In this document: positions 52,042 to 61,031 of the stretch, one piece after another
Layout of the letters: every line of letters starts with the position of its first letter
How positions within the stretch are numbered: the stretch's first letter is position 1
Source of the DNA: JAJRRH01 sp047638815
Lineage (GTDB): Bacteria; Bacteroidota; Bacteroidia; Flavobacteriales_D; JABDKJ01
Assembly: GCA_047638815.1 (NCBI GenBank)
Contig: JBLIMR010000001.1
Coordinates: 124,001-188,000 of the forward strand
Direction: 5' to 3'
Length of the DNA: 64,000 bases
Made by a program: the position numbers and the translations under genes
The notes under the pieces: generated by a model
Seen by the model: only the letters and a program-made list of their open reading frames with translations
Database searches by the model: none
What the model was told of the DNA's origin: nothing

Positions 52042-53778
52042 TTATTCCTTCACAAAAGTTCCGCTGAACACAACCTTTGAATCATTCTTGATTTTATAAT
52101 TATAAGATCCATTTGCTAGATCTTGCACATTCACTTTATCATTAGAGCCGTTTAAAGATTCCGATATAACCATTCGTCCAGCAGCATCAAATACTTCAAT
52201 AAGATTAATGCGATCTGAAATGTTTGAGTTTATTTGAATATAATCCGTTGTTGGATTTGGAAATAAAGTCAGGTGATCGGCATTTAAACCTACATCTTCT
52301 ATACCGACTGATATACCACCACCTTCAGTGATTGTAAGCCAGCTACTACCATTAATATTAGTGAATGTATCAACATTTCCAGAAGGCCAGCTAACAGAAA
52401 TTTGATCTATCACATTACTTGTGCCCAAGCCAAAATGAGAGGTTAAAGAATTTTGGATACCATAACTCTGTCCAGACTTCACATCTCTAATTTGAGACCC
52501 CCAAGCCCCATCAATAGTTATTCTAGAGCCAATTCCATTGATATTACTTTCCACTCCCTCCAATGCTATCATTACGAAGTTGTTGTCATTTCCATCATTA
52601 AAGAACAGTTGATCATTTTGAGAGTTTCCCCATCCACCATAACCGCCACTAGTTGTAGCCATATCTAGAAATCCATCCTGATTAAGATCACCTAAGGCAA
52701 TCGAGTTTGTTTCAGCATCAACAAGATTAAATTCCATATCGAAAGTTCCATCACCATTGTTCATGGCAAAAGCACAATTATCACCACCAGTGAGAATAAA
52801 ATCTAGAAATCCATCATTATCAAAATCAGCAAAAACACCTTGGTATGGCGTGAAATTAAATACTCCAGCCAAGCCAGCATCGTCTGTGGCTTCTGTAAAA
52901 TTACCATCGCCATCGTTGAGGAGGAATTCATTCGGGACATCATGGTTTCCAAGAAATAGGTCCATATCCCCATCATTATCAATATCTCCAAAAGCACCAA
53001 GCCAAGTTTGATCACCTGAGTCTATCCCTCGAGCTTCTCCTTCACTAGTCCAAGAATCCAATCCATCATTCATATACGCTAGATTTATTCTTCTAGGATC
53101 CGATGAATTCTGAACACCTTGTCTGCACTTAGCTATGTATAAGTCACAATGACCGTTGTTATCAATATCCGTGAATACTGAACCATAATTTCCTGAATAA
53201 TCTGATTCCGTGTCTGAAACTGGATTTAGGATATTGTAATCCAAAGTATAAGTGCCTGCACCGTCATTGATATAAATATCGCTTAGTCCCACATCATCGC
53301 ATGCAAAAATGTCCAATAAGCCATCATTATCAATGTCATAGGTGTTCACACCCTGAAGAAAAATATCATCAACAGCGAATACATTTGACTCAAACGTCCC
53401 ATTGTTATCAGTAATTACATAAATACCATTGTATTTACCTCCAGTGACCAATTCATTAATACCATCGTTATTGAGATCACCAACAGCAAGTCCCCATGAA
53501 TAGGCAGATGATTCCGATGTGATTTCAATATCGGCTACAAAAACAGTGTTGAACATTCCACCAGGCTCCCCTTGGTATGAATAGTATATAGCATCTCCAT
53601 CGTCTGTGTGAACAATATCGTCCTTGCCATCCCCATTCATATCAACCACACCAATGGCATGATCACTAAGTAAATTTGAGTTTGATAAAAGCGAACTGTT
53701 GTTTGTAAAAGATAATTGAGCAGATGCACTGCCGATTATCAATAAACTAAATATGCTAAAAAAAAGATTGTTTCTCAT
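52042..53778 (-). CDS. T9SS-exported FG-GAP/VCBS-repeat protein with ASPIC/UnbV domain
   Basis: 578 residues from the ATG at 53778 (MRNNLFFSIFSLLIIGSASA signal peptide); the ATG at 53796 adds six residues. It has about eight repeats with calcium-binding DxDxDG cores (DMNGDGKDDI, DIDNDGLLDIF, DFDNDGFLDFI), i.e. integrin-like propeller blades. An ASPIC/UnbV segment follows (GIGSRITIDGAWGSQIRDVK, VSWPSGNVDTF) and a type A T9SS sorting domain (LFPNPTTDYIQINSN, ending GTFVKE). It is secreted and anchored at the surface; the ligand is unknown. Confidence 0.92.
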   Translation of the reverse strand: MRNNLFFSIFSLLIIGSASAQLSFTNNSSLLSNSNLLSDHAIGVVDMNGDGKDDIVHTDDGDAIYYSYQGEPGGMFNTVFVADIEITSESSAYSWGLAVGDLNNDGINELVTGGKYNGIYVITDNNGTFESNVFAVDDIFLQGVNTYDIDNDGLLDIFACDDVGLSDIYINDGAGTYTLDYNILNPVSDTESDYSGNYGSVFTDIDNNGHCDLYIAKCRQGVQNSSDPRRINLAYMNDGLDSWTSEGEARGIDSGDQTWLGAFGDIDNDGDMDLFLGNHDVPNEFLLNDGDGNFTEATDDAGLAGVFNFTPYQGVFADFDNDGFLDFILTGGDNCAFAMNNGDGTFDMEFNLVDAETNSIALGDLNQDGFLDMATTSGGYGGWGNSQNDQLFFNDGNDNNFVMIALEGVESNINGIGSRITIDGAWGSQIRDVKSGQSYGIQNSLTSHFGLGTSNVIDQISVSWPSGNVDTFTNINGSSWLTITEGGGISVGIEDVGLNADHLTLFPNPTTDYIQINSNISDRINLIEVFDAAGRMVISESLNGSNDKVNVQDLANGSYNYKIKNDSKVVFSGTFVKE

Positions 53779-53899
53779 GTTAAATATGGTTTCCATCTAG
53801 CAAAGATAAGAAATTGAAGGGCTTAATAAAAGTCAAAAATTATACATTTTATTACAATGCTAAAGAGCGAGATTAGCAAATCCAGAAGAATAATACCAT

Positions 53900-53907
53900 T
53901 ATATTTG
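53900..53907 (+). promoter_or_regulatory. -7 promoter element of rpoN
   Basis: TATATTTG matches TAnnTTTG and lies 39 bases before the rpoN ATG at 53947. It is downstream of an in-frame ATG at 53857, which argues against that longer start. Confidence 0.5.
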
Positions 53908-53946
53908 CGTAGTAAAGATGGAATCCAACAGAAGAGACGAATTAGC

Positions 53947-55392
53947 ATGTTAAAACAGTTCTTAAATCAAAAATTATCACAGAAGCTTTCTCCACAGCAG
54001 ATACAGCTGATGAAGTTATTACAGCTGCCTACAGTTGAGCTAGAGCAGCGTATTAAAGATGAAATAGAGGAGAACCCTGCTTTAGAGGAGGGATTGAAGG
54101 AGGTTGAGGATGAGATAAGTCAAGATGAGGGTGAAATGGAGCCGAACGATGAATCTAGAGAGGATTTTGACCTCAGTGAGTATATGTCAGATGACGACAT
54201 CCCTGACTATAAGACATCCACTAACAATTATAGCGTTGAGGATGATGAAACACATATTCCTTTCGCGGCAGGGATGTCCTTTCAAGAAAGCCTGAGAGTA
54301 CAAGTAGGATTGAAAAAGTTGAATGATCACGAAATGATTTTGGCAGACGTGATTATCGGAAATCTAGATGAAGCGGGATATCTAAGAAGGGAGTTGGATA
54401 AAATAGTGAACGATCTTGCCTTTGGACAAAATATTGAAGCGACAGTGGAGGAGCTTGAGGGTGTGTTGTTGGTCGTTCAAAATTTAGATCCTGCGGGAAT
54501 AGGTGCTAGGGACTTGAAAGAATGTCTTGTGTTACAACTAAATAGAAAGCCTGATTACCATTCCATTAAGATAGCCAAAGAGCTACTCAAAAATCATTTC
54601 GATTCTTTTACAAAAAGACATTATGAGAAGATATTGGGTAAAATGGATATTGATAAAGACCTTCTCAAGGAAGCTATCGAAGAAATAGTGAAGTTAAATC
54701 CAAAGCCTGGGAATAGCATAAAAGAAACCAATCGATCGTTTCAGCAAATAATACCAGACTTTATTCTGAATGTGGAAGACGATGAACTTACCCTATCCTT
54801 AAACAAACGGAATGCACCTCAATTGAGAGTCTCAAGAGAATATTCTGAACTATTAAAGGGTTATGATGTAGGTGATAAGACCAATAAAGAACAAAAAAAG
54901 GCCGTGCTCTTTGCCAAGCAAAAAATTGATGGAGCGAAATGGTTTATTGACGCTATCAAACAAAGACAGAATACACTCTTAATCACCATGCAAGCTATAC
55001 TGGTCTATCAAAGGAATTATTTCTTGTCCGGTGATGAAGCCAAATTAAGGCCAATGATTCTCAAGGATATTGCTGAAAAAATAGACATGGATATTTCTAC
55101 TGTCTCAAGGGTTGCCAATAGTAAGTATGTACAAACGCCATATGGAACCCTACTCTTAAAATATTTTTTCTCAGAATCTCTTACTACAGATACTGGGGAG
55201 GAGGTTTCAACTAGAGAAGTTAAAAAAATACTGCAAGATTGTATCGATTCTGAGGAGAAGAGTAAGCCATTGACAGACGCCAGGTTGACAGAAATCTTGA
55301 AGGAGAAAGGATATAATATTGCAAGAAGAACTGTTGCTAAATACAGAGAGCAATTGAATATTCCTGTTGCAAGACTTCGAAAAGAGCTCTAA
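53947..55392 (+). CDS. rpoN: RNA polymerase sigma-54 factor
   Basis: Sigma-54 directs transcription from -24/-12 promoters that need AAA+ activators. 481 residues from MLKQFLNQKLSQKLSPQQIQ, the standard start; a 30-codon upstream extension precedes the promoter and is rejected. Region I is the Gln-rich activator-contact part (SPQQIQLMKLLQLPTVELEQ). An acidic region II follows, then the core-binding domain (LDPAGIGARDLKECLVLQL), and the C-terminal RpoN box ARRTVAKYRE (about 462-471), which reads the -24 element. The downstream membrane gene starts 5 bp later. Confidence 0.96.
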   Translation: MLKQFLNQKLSQKLSPQQIQLMKLLQLPTVELEQRIKDEIEENPALEEGLKEVEDEISQDEGEMEPNDESREDFDLSEYMSDDDIPDYKTSTNNYSVEDDETHIPFAAGMSFQESLRVQVGLKKLNDHEMILADVIIGNLDEAGYLRRELDKIVNDLAFGQNIEATVEELEGVLLVVQNLDPAGIGARDLKECLVLQLNRKPDYHSIKIAKELLKNHFDSFTKRHYEKILGKMDIDKDLLKEAIEEIVKLNPKPGNSIKETNRSFQQIIPDFILNVEDDELTLSLNKRNAPQLRVSREYSELLKGYDVGDKTNKEQKKAVLFAKQKIDGAKWFIDAIKQRQNTLLITMQAILVYQRNYFLSGDEAKLRPMILKDIAEKIDMDISTVSRVANSKYVQTPYGTLLLKYFFSESLTTDTGEEVSTREVKKILQDCIDSEEKSKPLTDARLTEILKEKGYNIARRTVAKYREQLNIPVARLRKEL

Positions 55393-55397
55393 TCTTA

Positions 55398-56018
55398 TTG
55401 AAAAAGTTTTTTACTATTATTTCAGTACTTTTTCATCCGTTATTTATAGCGGTTTGGTTGTTGCTATTGCTTTATTTTGTTGATCCAGTAATTTCCATTT
55501 TTTTCAATGGCAAAAGGGGTTTTCAAATAATTACAATCCTTATATTATTGATGGTTCTCATACCTGTAATTCTTATGAAGGTTATGAGAGATTATGGAAT
55601 AATTTCAAGTTTCGACATGCCCAATAAAGAAGAGCGATTCAGCGCATACGCTGTAGTTGCCATTCTTTATCTCATCAATTATCAATTGTTATTTCAAATG
55701 GGTGCCCCAAGAATACTTCGCTTATCTGTATTTGGTGTATGGATAGTATTAATTTTGTTGTCAATTATCAATAGATTTTTTAAAATAAGCGCCCACATGA
55801 CTGCAGTAGGGGGAATGATAGGGTTTCTTGTATATGCTTCCATCCTAGACGCTACGATGATGTTTTATTTGTTGTTGTCGATTTTGATTTCAGGCTTTGT
55901 TGCGAGTGCTAGGCTTTATTTATTAGCACACAATAACTTTCAAATTGTTACTGGATTAATCCTTGGAATCACTGTTATGTTTCTGGTGTTTTTTCTTAAC
56001 TGGTTGCCAACATTTTAA
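55398..56018 (+). CDS. membrane protein, possibly degenerate PAP2 family
   Basis: 206 residues, about six membrane helices, starting at a TTG (no ATG before residue about 52, and the helices need the N-terminus). SAHMTAVGGMIGF and VASARLYLLAHNNFQIVTGL resemble the C-terminal PAP2 motifs (S-x-H and R...H), but the full phosphatase triad is not convincing. It is 5 bp after rpoN and probably co-transcribed. Function unknown; a membrane lipid phosphatase is only a possibility. Confidence 0.72.
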   Translation: MKKFFTIISVLFHPLFIAVWLLLLLYFVDPVISIFFNGKRGFQIITILILLMVLIPVILMKVMRDYGIISSFDMPNKEERFSAYAVVAILYLINYQLLFQMGAPRILRLSVFGVWIVLILLSIINRFFKISAHMTAVGGMIGFLVYASILDATMMFYLLLSILISGFVASARLYLLAHNNFQIVTGLILGITVMFLVFFLNWLPTF

Positions 56019-56020
56019 TC

Positions 56021-56048
56021 AAAAAAAAGGCTCAATAATTATTGAGCC
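56021..56048 (-). terminator. intrinsic terminator of the exbB/exbD operon
   Basis: GGCTCAATAATTATTGAGCC (56029-56048) is a perfect 20-base palindrome. On the minus strand it is followed by eight T (A-run 56021-56028), 25 bases after the last exbD stop. Confidence 0.85.
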
Positions 56049-56073
56049 CCGTATTTATATCTTTAATTAGAGA

Positions 56074-56550
56074 TTATTTTTTAGAAACAGTACGTGCCTT
56101 AGCCATTGAAGAATAATTAATTTTAAGCGATTCTGCTTTTCTCAATTCCTGTTTAACGTTGGTTACTATTCTCATTTTTGTAGCCTTATCAACTTTCAAA
56201 GAAGTAACAATTCTTGAACGCTTCTTCTCATCTCTTTCTTCCTTATTGTTTAACACCCAAGGTCCTATCTTGTCCAATGTAGCTATTGCATCATCCAATT
56301 GAATTACCGGTTCAGTACCATATTTAGCTGTGTTGTTAGGGATGCCAATATTAATGTAATCTACCAAGTCCTTCTTCTCTATTTTTACAATTTCAGAAGC
56401 ATCCGGTTTATCGATTTTAAGCACAACATCCTGCTCTCTCATAACAGTGGTTACCATGAAGAAGAAGAGTAACATAAAAACGATATCGGGCAAAGACGCA
56501 GTAGATACTGCTTGCATTCCCTTTTTCTTCCCTTTGTTAAATTTTGACAT
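56074..56550 (-). CDS. exbD: ExbD/TolR-family transport protein (second copy)
   Basis: 158 residues: a short basic cytoplasmic N-terminus, one membrane helix with the proton-carrying Asp in LPDIVFMLLFFFMVTTVM (Asp22 region), then a periplasmic domain rich in Lys and Glu. Partner of ExbB in proton-driven energy transfer to TonB-like proteins. It lies 2 bp after the longer ExbD gene on the same strand. The basic C-terminus (SSMAKARTVSKK) is not typical of E. coli ExbD. Confidence 0.93.
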   Translation of the reverse strand: MSKFNKGKKKGMQAVSTASLPDIVFMLLFFFMVTTVMREQDVVLKIDKPDASEIVKIEKKDLVDYINIGIPNNTAKYGTEPVIQLDDAIATLDKIGPWVLNNKEERDEKKRSRIVTSLKVDKATKMRIVTNVKQELRKAESLKINYSSMAKARTVSKK

Positions 56551-56552
56551 AA

Positions 56553-57272
56553 TTATTGTGCATTAGGTTCAGCCTCAGAAACTCTCTGAGGAAATATTTG
56601 TCTTACTGCTTTGATAATTCTCTTATCCTTAACATCTCTATCATTCAAATCTAAATACGTTTTACCAAATCTTTCACTAACCAAATCATCTCTTAATTGA
56701 TTAAGTGCTGAGGTTAATTCGTTTTGAATTTGAATGTACATGTCATAAGAAGTCCCATTATCGTTTTTTAGTGAAATCAAAGCTAAATCTGTCAATTCTT
56801 TGTACTCACCAAAATAATTAATAGCATCCAGTTTAGACTCAAACTTTCTCAATGTTGACTTATAACGACTAGCGTTATCTGGATCCTGAGAAATGAAACC
56901 TTTCGTTTCAGAAATTTTAGCAATCACATCAGACTTTCTTACCCAAACACGTACCGTCATATCCTCATCAATGTCTTCATCAGTAAAAACACCAGAATTG
57001 GTTAAGAATAGCATGGTAGCATCCTTCAGGTTTGCAACATCTTCCATATATTCCCCTTCCACTAGAAGCTGGTCATCAGCATTCACCAGCACTTCAAAAA
57101 CATTACGTTTTTTAACAACATCTGGGTCTGGTAGATCCACAATTGGAGGAAGTTGTCTTAGGATACCAGAATCCTGGTCCATCGTTGTGGTAACTAGGAA
57201 GAAAATTAAGAGAAGAAAGGCTATATCTGCCATTGATCCCGCATTTATTTCCGATAATTCTCTTTTAGCCAT
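56553..57272 (-). CDS. exbD: ExbD/TolR-family transport protein, enlarged
   Basis: 239 residues, nearly twice the usual ExbD length. The helix is MADIAFLLLIFFLVTTTM with the proton-carrying Asp16. The periplasmic part carries an inserted segment of about 80-100 residues (about 100-200, including KSDVIAKISETKGFISQDP and YGEYKELTDLALISLKND-like helices) before the final TolR-like strand. Its ATG overlaps the preceding gene's stop by one base. The extra domain presumably contacts a lineage-specific partner; this is inference. Confidence 0.9.
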   Translation of the reverse strand: MAKRELSEINAGSMADIAFLLLIFFLVTTTMDQDSGILRQLPPIVDLPDPDVVKKRNVFEVLVNADDQLLVEGEYMEDVANLKDATMLFLTNSGVFTDEDIDEDMTVRVWVRKSDVIAKISETKGFISQDPDNASRYKSTLRKFESKLDAINYFGEYKELTDLALISLKNDNGTSYDMYIQIQNELTSALNQLRDDLVSERFGKTYLDLNDRDVKDKRIIKAVRQIFPQRVSEAEPNAQ

Positions 57273-57706
57273 TATTTTATAATTTTAGAAACTTCTGAAA
57301 ACAATGCAGCAACTACTGCAACTCCTGTTAAAATTAGAAAAGCATATATACCTGTGCCACTCCATTTAGAAATTGATTCAGTCACACCATCGTCAGACCA
57401 ACCAGCCATTAAGTTGCCACTTGCTAGGCTATATGATATTAAAACTACAACTAACAATGCGGCAATTCCAATCATAGCTCCTTTCGAGTTCTTGATGTTT
57501 GTGGCAAAGTAATATATTGCAAATAGTACTGCTATTGCAAAGGCAATAACGATGGCTGCGATAGATATAGTAATTGCGAGATCGATAAGAGAGTCTGCGC
57601 CATTATTTTCTCCATTGAAAAGGATCATGAAACACAGTATCATTCCACCAATACCAAGGCCAAACTTTACAACGTTTCCTATTATTCCTACTGTTTTAGT
57701 ATCCAT
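57272..57706 (-). CDS. membrane protein of the exbB/exbD operon, unknown family
   Basis: 144 residues with three to four hydrophobic helices (about 7-27, 41-68, 78-96 and 119-141). No family recognised. It is encoded 7 bp after exbB and overlaps the enlarged exbD start by one base, so it is translated with them. It may be an additional subunit of the ExbB-ExbD motor, a suggestion based only on gene order. Confidence 0.82.
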   Translation of the reverse strand: MDTKTVGIIGNVVKFGLGIGGMILCFMILFNGENNGADSLIDLAITISIAAIVIAFAIAVLFAIYYFATNIKNSKGAMIGIAALLVVVLISYSLASGNLMAGWSDDGVTESISKWSGTGIYAFLILTGVAVVAALFSEVSKIIK

Positions 57707-57713
57707 AGGTCAA

Positions 57714-58493
57714 TTATTTAGATAGGTTATGTTTTGAAGGGCTGCTACTTGTAAGGTTATGTTTTGACAACATATCAATCAAGGAGATAGACGCAATGTC
57801 CATATCATTTGTAAGGCTATCGATCTTGGATAAGATATAGTTATAAAAAATCTGTAGAACGATCGCCACAAAAAGACCAGAAACCGTTGTAATAAGAGCT
57901 ACTTTAATACCATCAGCTACAACTGCTGGAGAGATATTGTTTGCTGCAGCAATTGCCTCAAATGCATCAATCATACCAAGTACAGTACCCATGAAACCAA
58001 GCATCGGTGCCAGTGCGATAAACAAAGAGATCCATGAAAGACCGTTTTCCATTTGTCCAACTTGAACACTACCGTAGTTTACTACTGATTTTTCAACCAT
58101 TTCAATACCGTCACCTGATCTTTCAAGACCTTGGTAAAATATACTGGCAACAGGACCCTTCGTATTCCTAAGAAGTTCTTTAGCAGCATCAACTCCACCC
58201 GAATTCAATGCATCTTCTACATTTCCCAAAAGTTTATCAGTATTTGTTTGAGCCATATTAAGATATATAATACGTTCAATGCATAAGGCAAGACCGAGAA
58301 TAAGCGTAATCAATACCAATGACATGAATACATAACCACCATCGATAAATATTTTCTTCACGGCTTGTTGAAAAGGAAGATCCTTTTCCCCATCAATTTG
58401 TTCTGTAGCAGCTCCATCCTGAGCCATAACGATCGTTGGGGCTGCGATGAGCATGATAAAAAATGCTGCTAAAATGGTAAATAGATTTTTCAT
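57714..58493 (-). CDS. exbB: ExbB/TolQ-family proton channel
   Basis: 259 residues. It has a cleavable or anchoring N-terminal hydrophobic segment (MKNLFTILAAFFIMLIAAPT; ends about VMAQ), then a helix (about 47-70), a cytoplasmic domain, and two more helices containing GLSWISLFIALAPMLGFMGTV and ISPAVVADGIKVALITTVSG, the MotA/TolQ/ExbB core. It forms the pentameric channel with ExbD. The N-terminal extension is typical of Bacteroidota ExbB. First gene of a four-gene operon. Confidence 0.94.
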   Translation of the reverse strand: MKNLFTILAAFFIMLIAAPTIVMAQDGAATEQIDGEKDLPFQQAVKKIFIDGGYVFMSLVLITLILGLALCIERIIYLNMAQTNTDKLLGNVEDALNSGGVDAAKELLRNTKGPVASIFYQGLERSGDGIEMVEKSVVNYGSVQVGQMENGLSWISLFIALAPMLGFMGTVLGMIDAFEAIAAANNISPAVVADGIKVALITTVSGLFVAIVLQIFYNYILSKIDSLTNDMDIASISLIDMLSKHNLTSSSPSKHNLSK

Positions 58494-58602
58494 AGTTTGT
58501 TTTTCTTTTAATTAAACTTTCTTTAGGTTTTACTTATTGTTACCGTTACTAAACGAATCGAGTCCTTTTATTCCTTTTCTAAACCACAATGCAAAAAATC
58601 AG

Positions 58603-58689
58603 CGGAGAGAGGGGGATTCGAACCCCCGATACCCGTAAAGGTATACACGCTTTCCAAGCGTGCGCCTTAAGCCACTCGGCCACCTCTCC
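58603..58689 (-). tRNA. tRNA-Ser (GGA anticodon)
   Basis: 87-nt type II tRNA on the minus strand. It begins GGAGAGGTGGCCGAGTGG. Anticodon stem CACGC/GCGTG encloses loop TTGGAAA (anticodon GGA). The long variable arm TATACC-TTTA-CGGGTATC is followed by the T arm GGGGG-TTCGAAT-CCCCC. The acceptor ends TCTCTCC with discriminator G. CCA is not encoded. Confidence 0.96.
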
Positions 58690-58907
58690 TTTATTTAGAA
58701 AATCTTTAAGAACTTTATATTCTTCAGCCAAAGTAAATAAAATTATTCTGTTAGAAAAAATTTAATTTACCGATATGTCACTATGCTTTTGATTATTCGA
58801 ACATTCGATTTTCATTACTTGTTCCAAGAATATATTATCTGGAAAAAATCTTAGAGAAATAAAGTTGTTAATACGTGTAATCTAGTACTGATTTGATCCA
58901 AATTAAT

Positions 58908-58915
58908 TACTTTTG
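58908..58915 (+). promoter_or_regulatory. -7 promoter element of the mrp gene
   Basis: TACTTTTG matches TAnnTTTG, 24 bases before the ATG at 58940. The rest of the gap between tRNA-Ser and this element shows nothing clear. Confidence 0.5.
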
Positions 58916-58939
58916 ACAACATAAATTGAGTCCTAGAAT

Positions 58940-60028
58940 ATGATGATTAAAAAAGAAGACGTTTTAGAAGCATTAAAGTCTGTGCTCGACCCAGATTCAG
59001 GAAAAGATATTGTATCTGGTAGTCAGGTGAGTGATTTAGCAATAGAGGATGACTCCATTAACTTTAAGCTGGTTGTGAAAAACCCAGCCATGCAACATAA
59101 GAAGAGGATGGAAGATGCATGCCTTTTCGCAATTGAACGAAATTTCGGGAAGGAAGTAAAGTGTACTGTTGAGATAAGTTCTGTTTCTTCTGCACCTAGC
59201 AATGCTATTAAAGGAGTGAAACAAATTATTGCTGTCGCATCTGGTAAAGGAGGTGTTGGTAAGTCTACGGTAACATCTAACTTGGCCTTAGGCTTGAAGA
59301 ACAAAGGTTACAAAGTAGCCATTGTAGATGCTGACGTCTACGGACCTTCAATTCCTATCATGTTTAATGTGGCGGATGAAAGACCTGCTTCAGTCCCCGT
59401 GGAAGGCTCAAATAAAATGCTACCAGTAATTGGATATGGAATTCAGATTATGTCCTTAGGATTTTTTGCAGAACCAGATCAACCCATAGTTTGGAGGGGT
59501 GCCATGGTATCTAAAGCCTTAAAACAAATGTTTTTTGAAACAGAATGGGATGATGTGGATTATATGTTGGTGGACTTACCTCCTGGCACAGGAGACATTC
59601 ATTTGTCGTTGGTGCAATCGACACCAGTATCATCAGCAATTATGGTAACAACTCCGCAAGATGTAGCAATAGCTGACGTAAGGAAAGGAGTAGCAATGTT
59701 TAAAATGCCTAATGTCAATGTTCCAGTGTTAGGTATAATTGAAAATATGTCTTGGTTTACACCCGAAGAATTACCAGAGAACAAGTATTATATTTTTGGT
59801 AAAAATGGAGGTGCTGTACTTGCAGAGAAATTAAACTTACCTTTGTTGGGGCAAATACCCTTGGTTCAAAGTGTTAGAGAAGCAGGTGATGCAGGAAGAC
59901 CTGCAATTTTACAAAGTGACACTGAAATCAGCAAAGATTTGGTGAAATTGGTGGATGAAGTTATTTTACACCAGGATAAAAGAATTAAAGAACTACCGGA
60001 AACAAAGGTTGTTCAAATGACAAAATAA
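58940..60028 (+). CDS. mrp: Mrp/NBP35-family Fe-S carrier ATPase
   Basis: P-loop ATPase that helps transfer Fe-S clusters. 362 residues: an N-terminal MIP18/DUF59 domain (MIKKEDVLEALKSVLDPDSG), then the deviant Walker A GKGGVGKST (about 100-108) and the family stretch DADVYGPSIP, VDLPPGTGD and VENMS-like IIENMSWF. The CXXC cluster-binding motif of many homologues is not obvious; Cys residues are few, so it may act without its own cluster. The nifU-like gene follows after 2 bp. Confidence 0.92.
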   Translation: MMIKKEDVLEALKSVLDPDSGKDIVSGSQVSDLAIEDDSINFKLVVKNPAMQHKKRMEDACLFAIERNFGKEVKCTVEISSVSSAPSNAIKGVKQIIAVASGKGGVGKSTVTSNLALGLKNKGYKVAIVDADVYGPSIPIMFNVADERPASVPVEGSNKMLPVIGYGIQIMSLGFFAEPDQPIVWRGAMVSKALKQMFFETEWDDVDYMLVDLPPGTGDIHLSLVQSTPVSSAIMVTTPQDVAIADVRKGVAMFKMPNVNVPVLGIIENMSWFTPEELPENKYYIFGKNGGAVLAEKLNLPLLGQIPLVQSVREAGDAGRPAILQSDTEISKDLVKLVDEVILHQDKRIKELPETKVVQMTK

Positions 60029-60030
60029 AG

Positions 60031-60255
60031 GTGGAGGAAAAAATTCAAAAAATATTATCGGAGCTTAGGCCATTTTTCGAAGCTGATCACGGGGATATCA
60101 CTTTAGTGGAGGTAACCAAGGATCTTCGTGTTAAGGTTGCCTTGCATGGTGCGTGTAAAGATTGTTCTATGAAAACAATGACACTTAAGGCTGGTGTTGA
60201 AGACAGCATAAGGAGAGCAATTCCTGAAATATTAAGTGTGGAAACTGTCGATTAA
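60031..60255 (+). CDS. NifU C-terminal-domain Fe-S scaffold protein
   Basis: 74 residues from a GTG start (VEEKIQKILSELRPFFEADH). It contains GDITLVEV and the cluster-binding CXXC in HGACKDCSMKTMTLKAGVE (Cys50 and Cys53 region), ending DSIRRAIPEI. It is equivalent to the C-terminal Nfu domain and passes Fe-S clusters to targets. It sits 2 bp after mrp, so the two act in one Fe-S assembly operon. Its 3' end overlaps the convergent nadE by 4 bases. Confidence 0.93.
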   Translation: MEEKIQKILSELRPFFEADHGDITLVEVTKDLRVKVALHGACKDCSMKTMTLKAGVEDSIRRAIPEILSVETVD

Positions 60256-61031
60256 CTTTTTAGGTTTTCTGGAATATTACAAACAGGTATAGGAACCATC
60301 TTGTGTTTGTTGGCCCGATGACGAGAATTGTATATCTCCATTACTTCCATCTCCCTTGGATTCAACATTCTTTTTTCTTTCTTAATTAGAAATTCCATGG
60401 CCCATTCTAATTCAGGGTATGATGCACCTATTTGCATTTCATCTGTTTTATCGTCTCCATACAAGCCATCTGTAGGTGCAGCCATTTGAATTTCGGAAAG
60501 TATGTCCAAATGTTTTGCTAAGTCGTACGCCTCAGATTTATATAGGTCCGCAATAGGTGATAAATCTACTCCTCCGTCTCCATATTTAGTGAAAAATCCC
60601 ACACCAAAATCCTCTACTTTGTTGCCTGTTCCAGCAACCAGAGTTTTGTGATGGCCGGCAAAGGTGTATAGGGTTGTCATCCTCAACCTTGCCCTGGCGT
60701 TGGCCATACTTAAATCATCTTGAATCTCTTTTGGAAAGTGCTCCTCAATAGATCTAAATATAGGCGTAAGGTCTATCGTTTCACCTTGGACATTATCAAA
60801 CTTATTCTGTAACCAACTAATATGGTTATCCGCACGATTCACTTGGTTTTGATCTTGATGAATAGGCATATTTAAGACCCGAAGTGGTCGCCCAGTCATA
60901 GCACATAGTGTTGATGTTAATGCGGAATCAATACCACCAGAAACACCTACTACAAACCCTTGGGTTTTCGAATTTAGGGAGTAGTCTTTGAGCCAAGCAA
61001 CAATGTGATCAATTACTTCCTGATTCTGCAT
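60252..61031 (-). CDS. nadE: NAD(+) synthase, ammonia-dependent type
   Basis: Last step of NAD synthesis: adenylation and amidation of nicotinate adenine dinucleotide. 259 residues without an N-terminal glutaminase domain, so ammonia (or a separate glutaminase) is the nitrogen donor. The ATP pyrophosphatase P-loop is SGGIDSA (about 31-37). GTGNKVEDFGVGFFTKYGDG and DLSPIADLYKSEAYDLAKHL are the NaAD-binding segments. Its ATG overlaps the upstream OMP stop by one base (TAATG), and gldB-gldC lie just beyond, divergent. Confidence 0.96.
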   Translation of the reverse strand: MQNQEVIDHIVAWLKDYSLNSKTQGFVVGVSGGIDSALTSTLCAMTGRPLRVLNMPIHQDQNQVNRADNHISWLQNKFDNVQGETIDLTPIFRSIEEHFPKEIQDDLSMANARARLRMTTLYTFAGHHKTLVAGTGNKVEDFGVGFFTKYGDGGVDLSPIADLYKSEAYDLAKHLDILSEIQMAAPTDGLYGDDKTDEMQIGASYPELEWAMEFLIKKEKRMLNPREMEVMEIYNSRHRANKHKMVPIPVCNIPENLKS

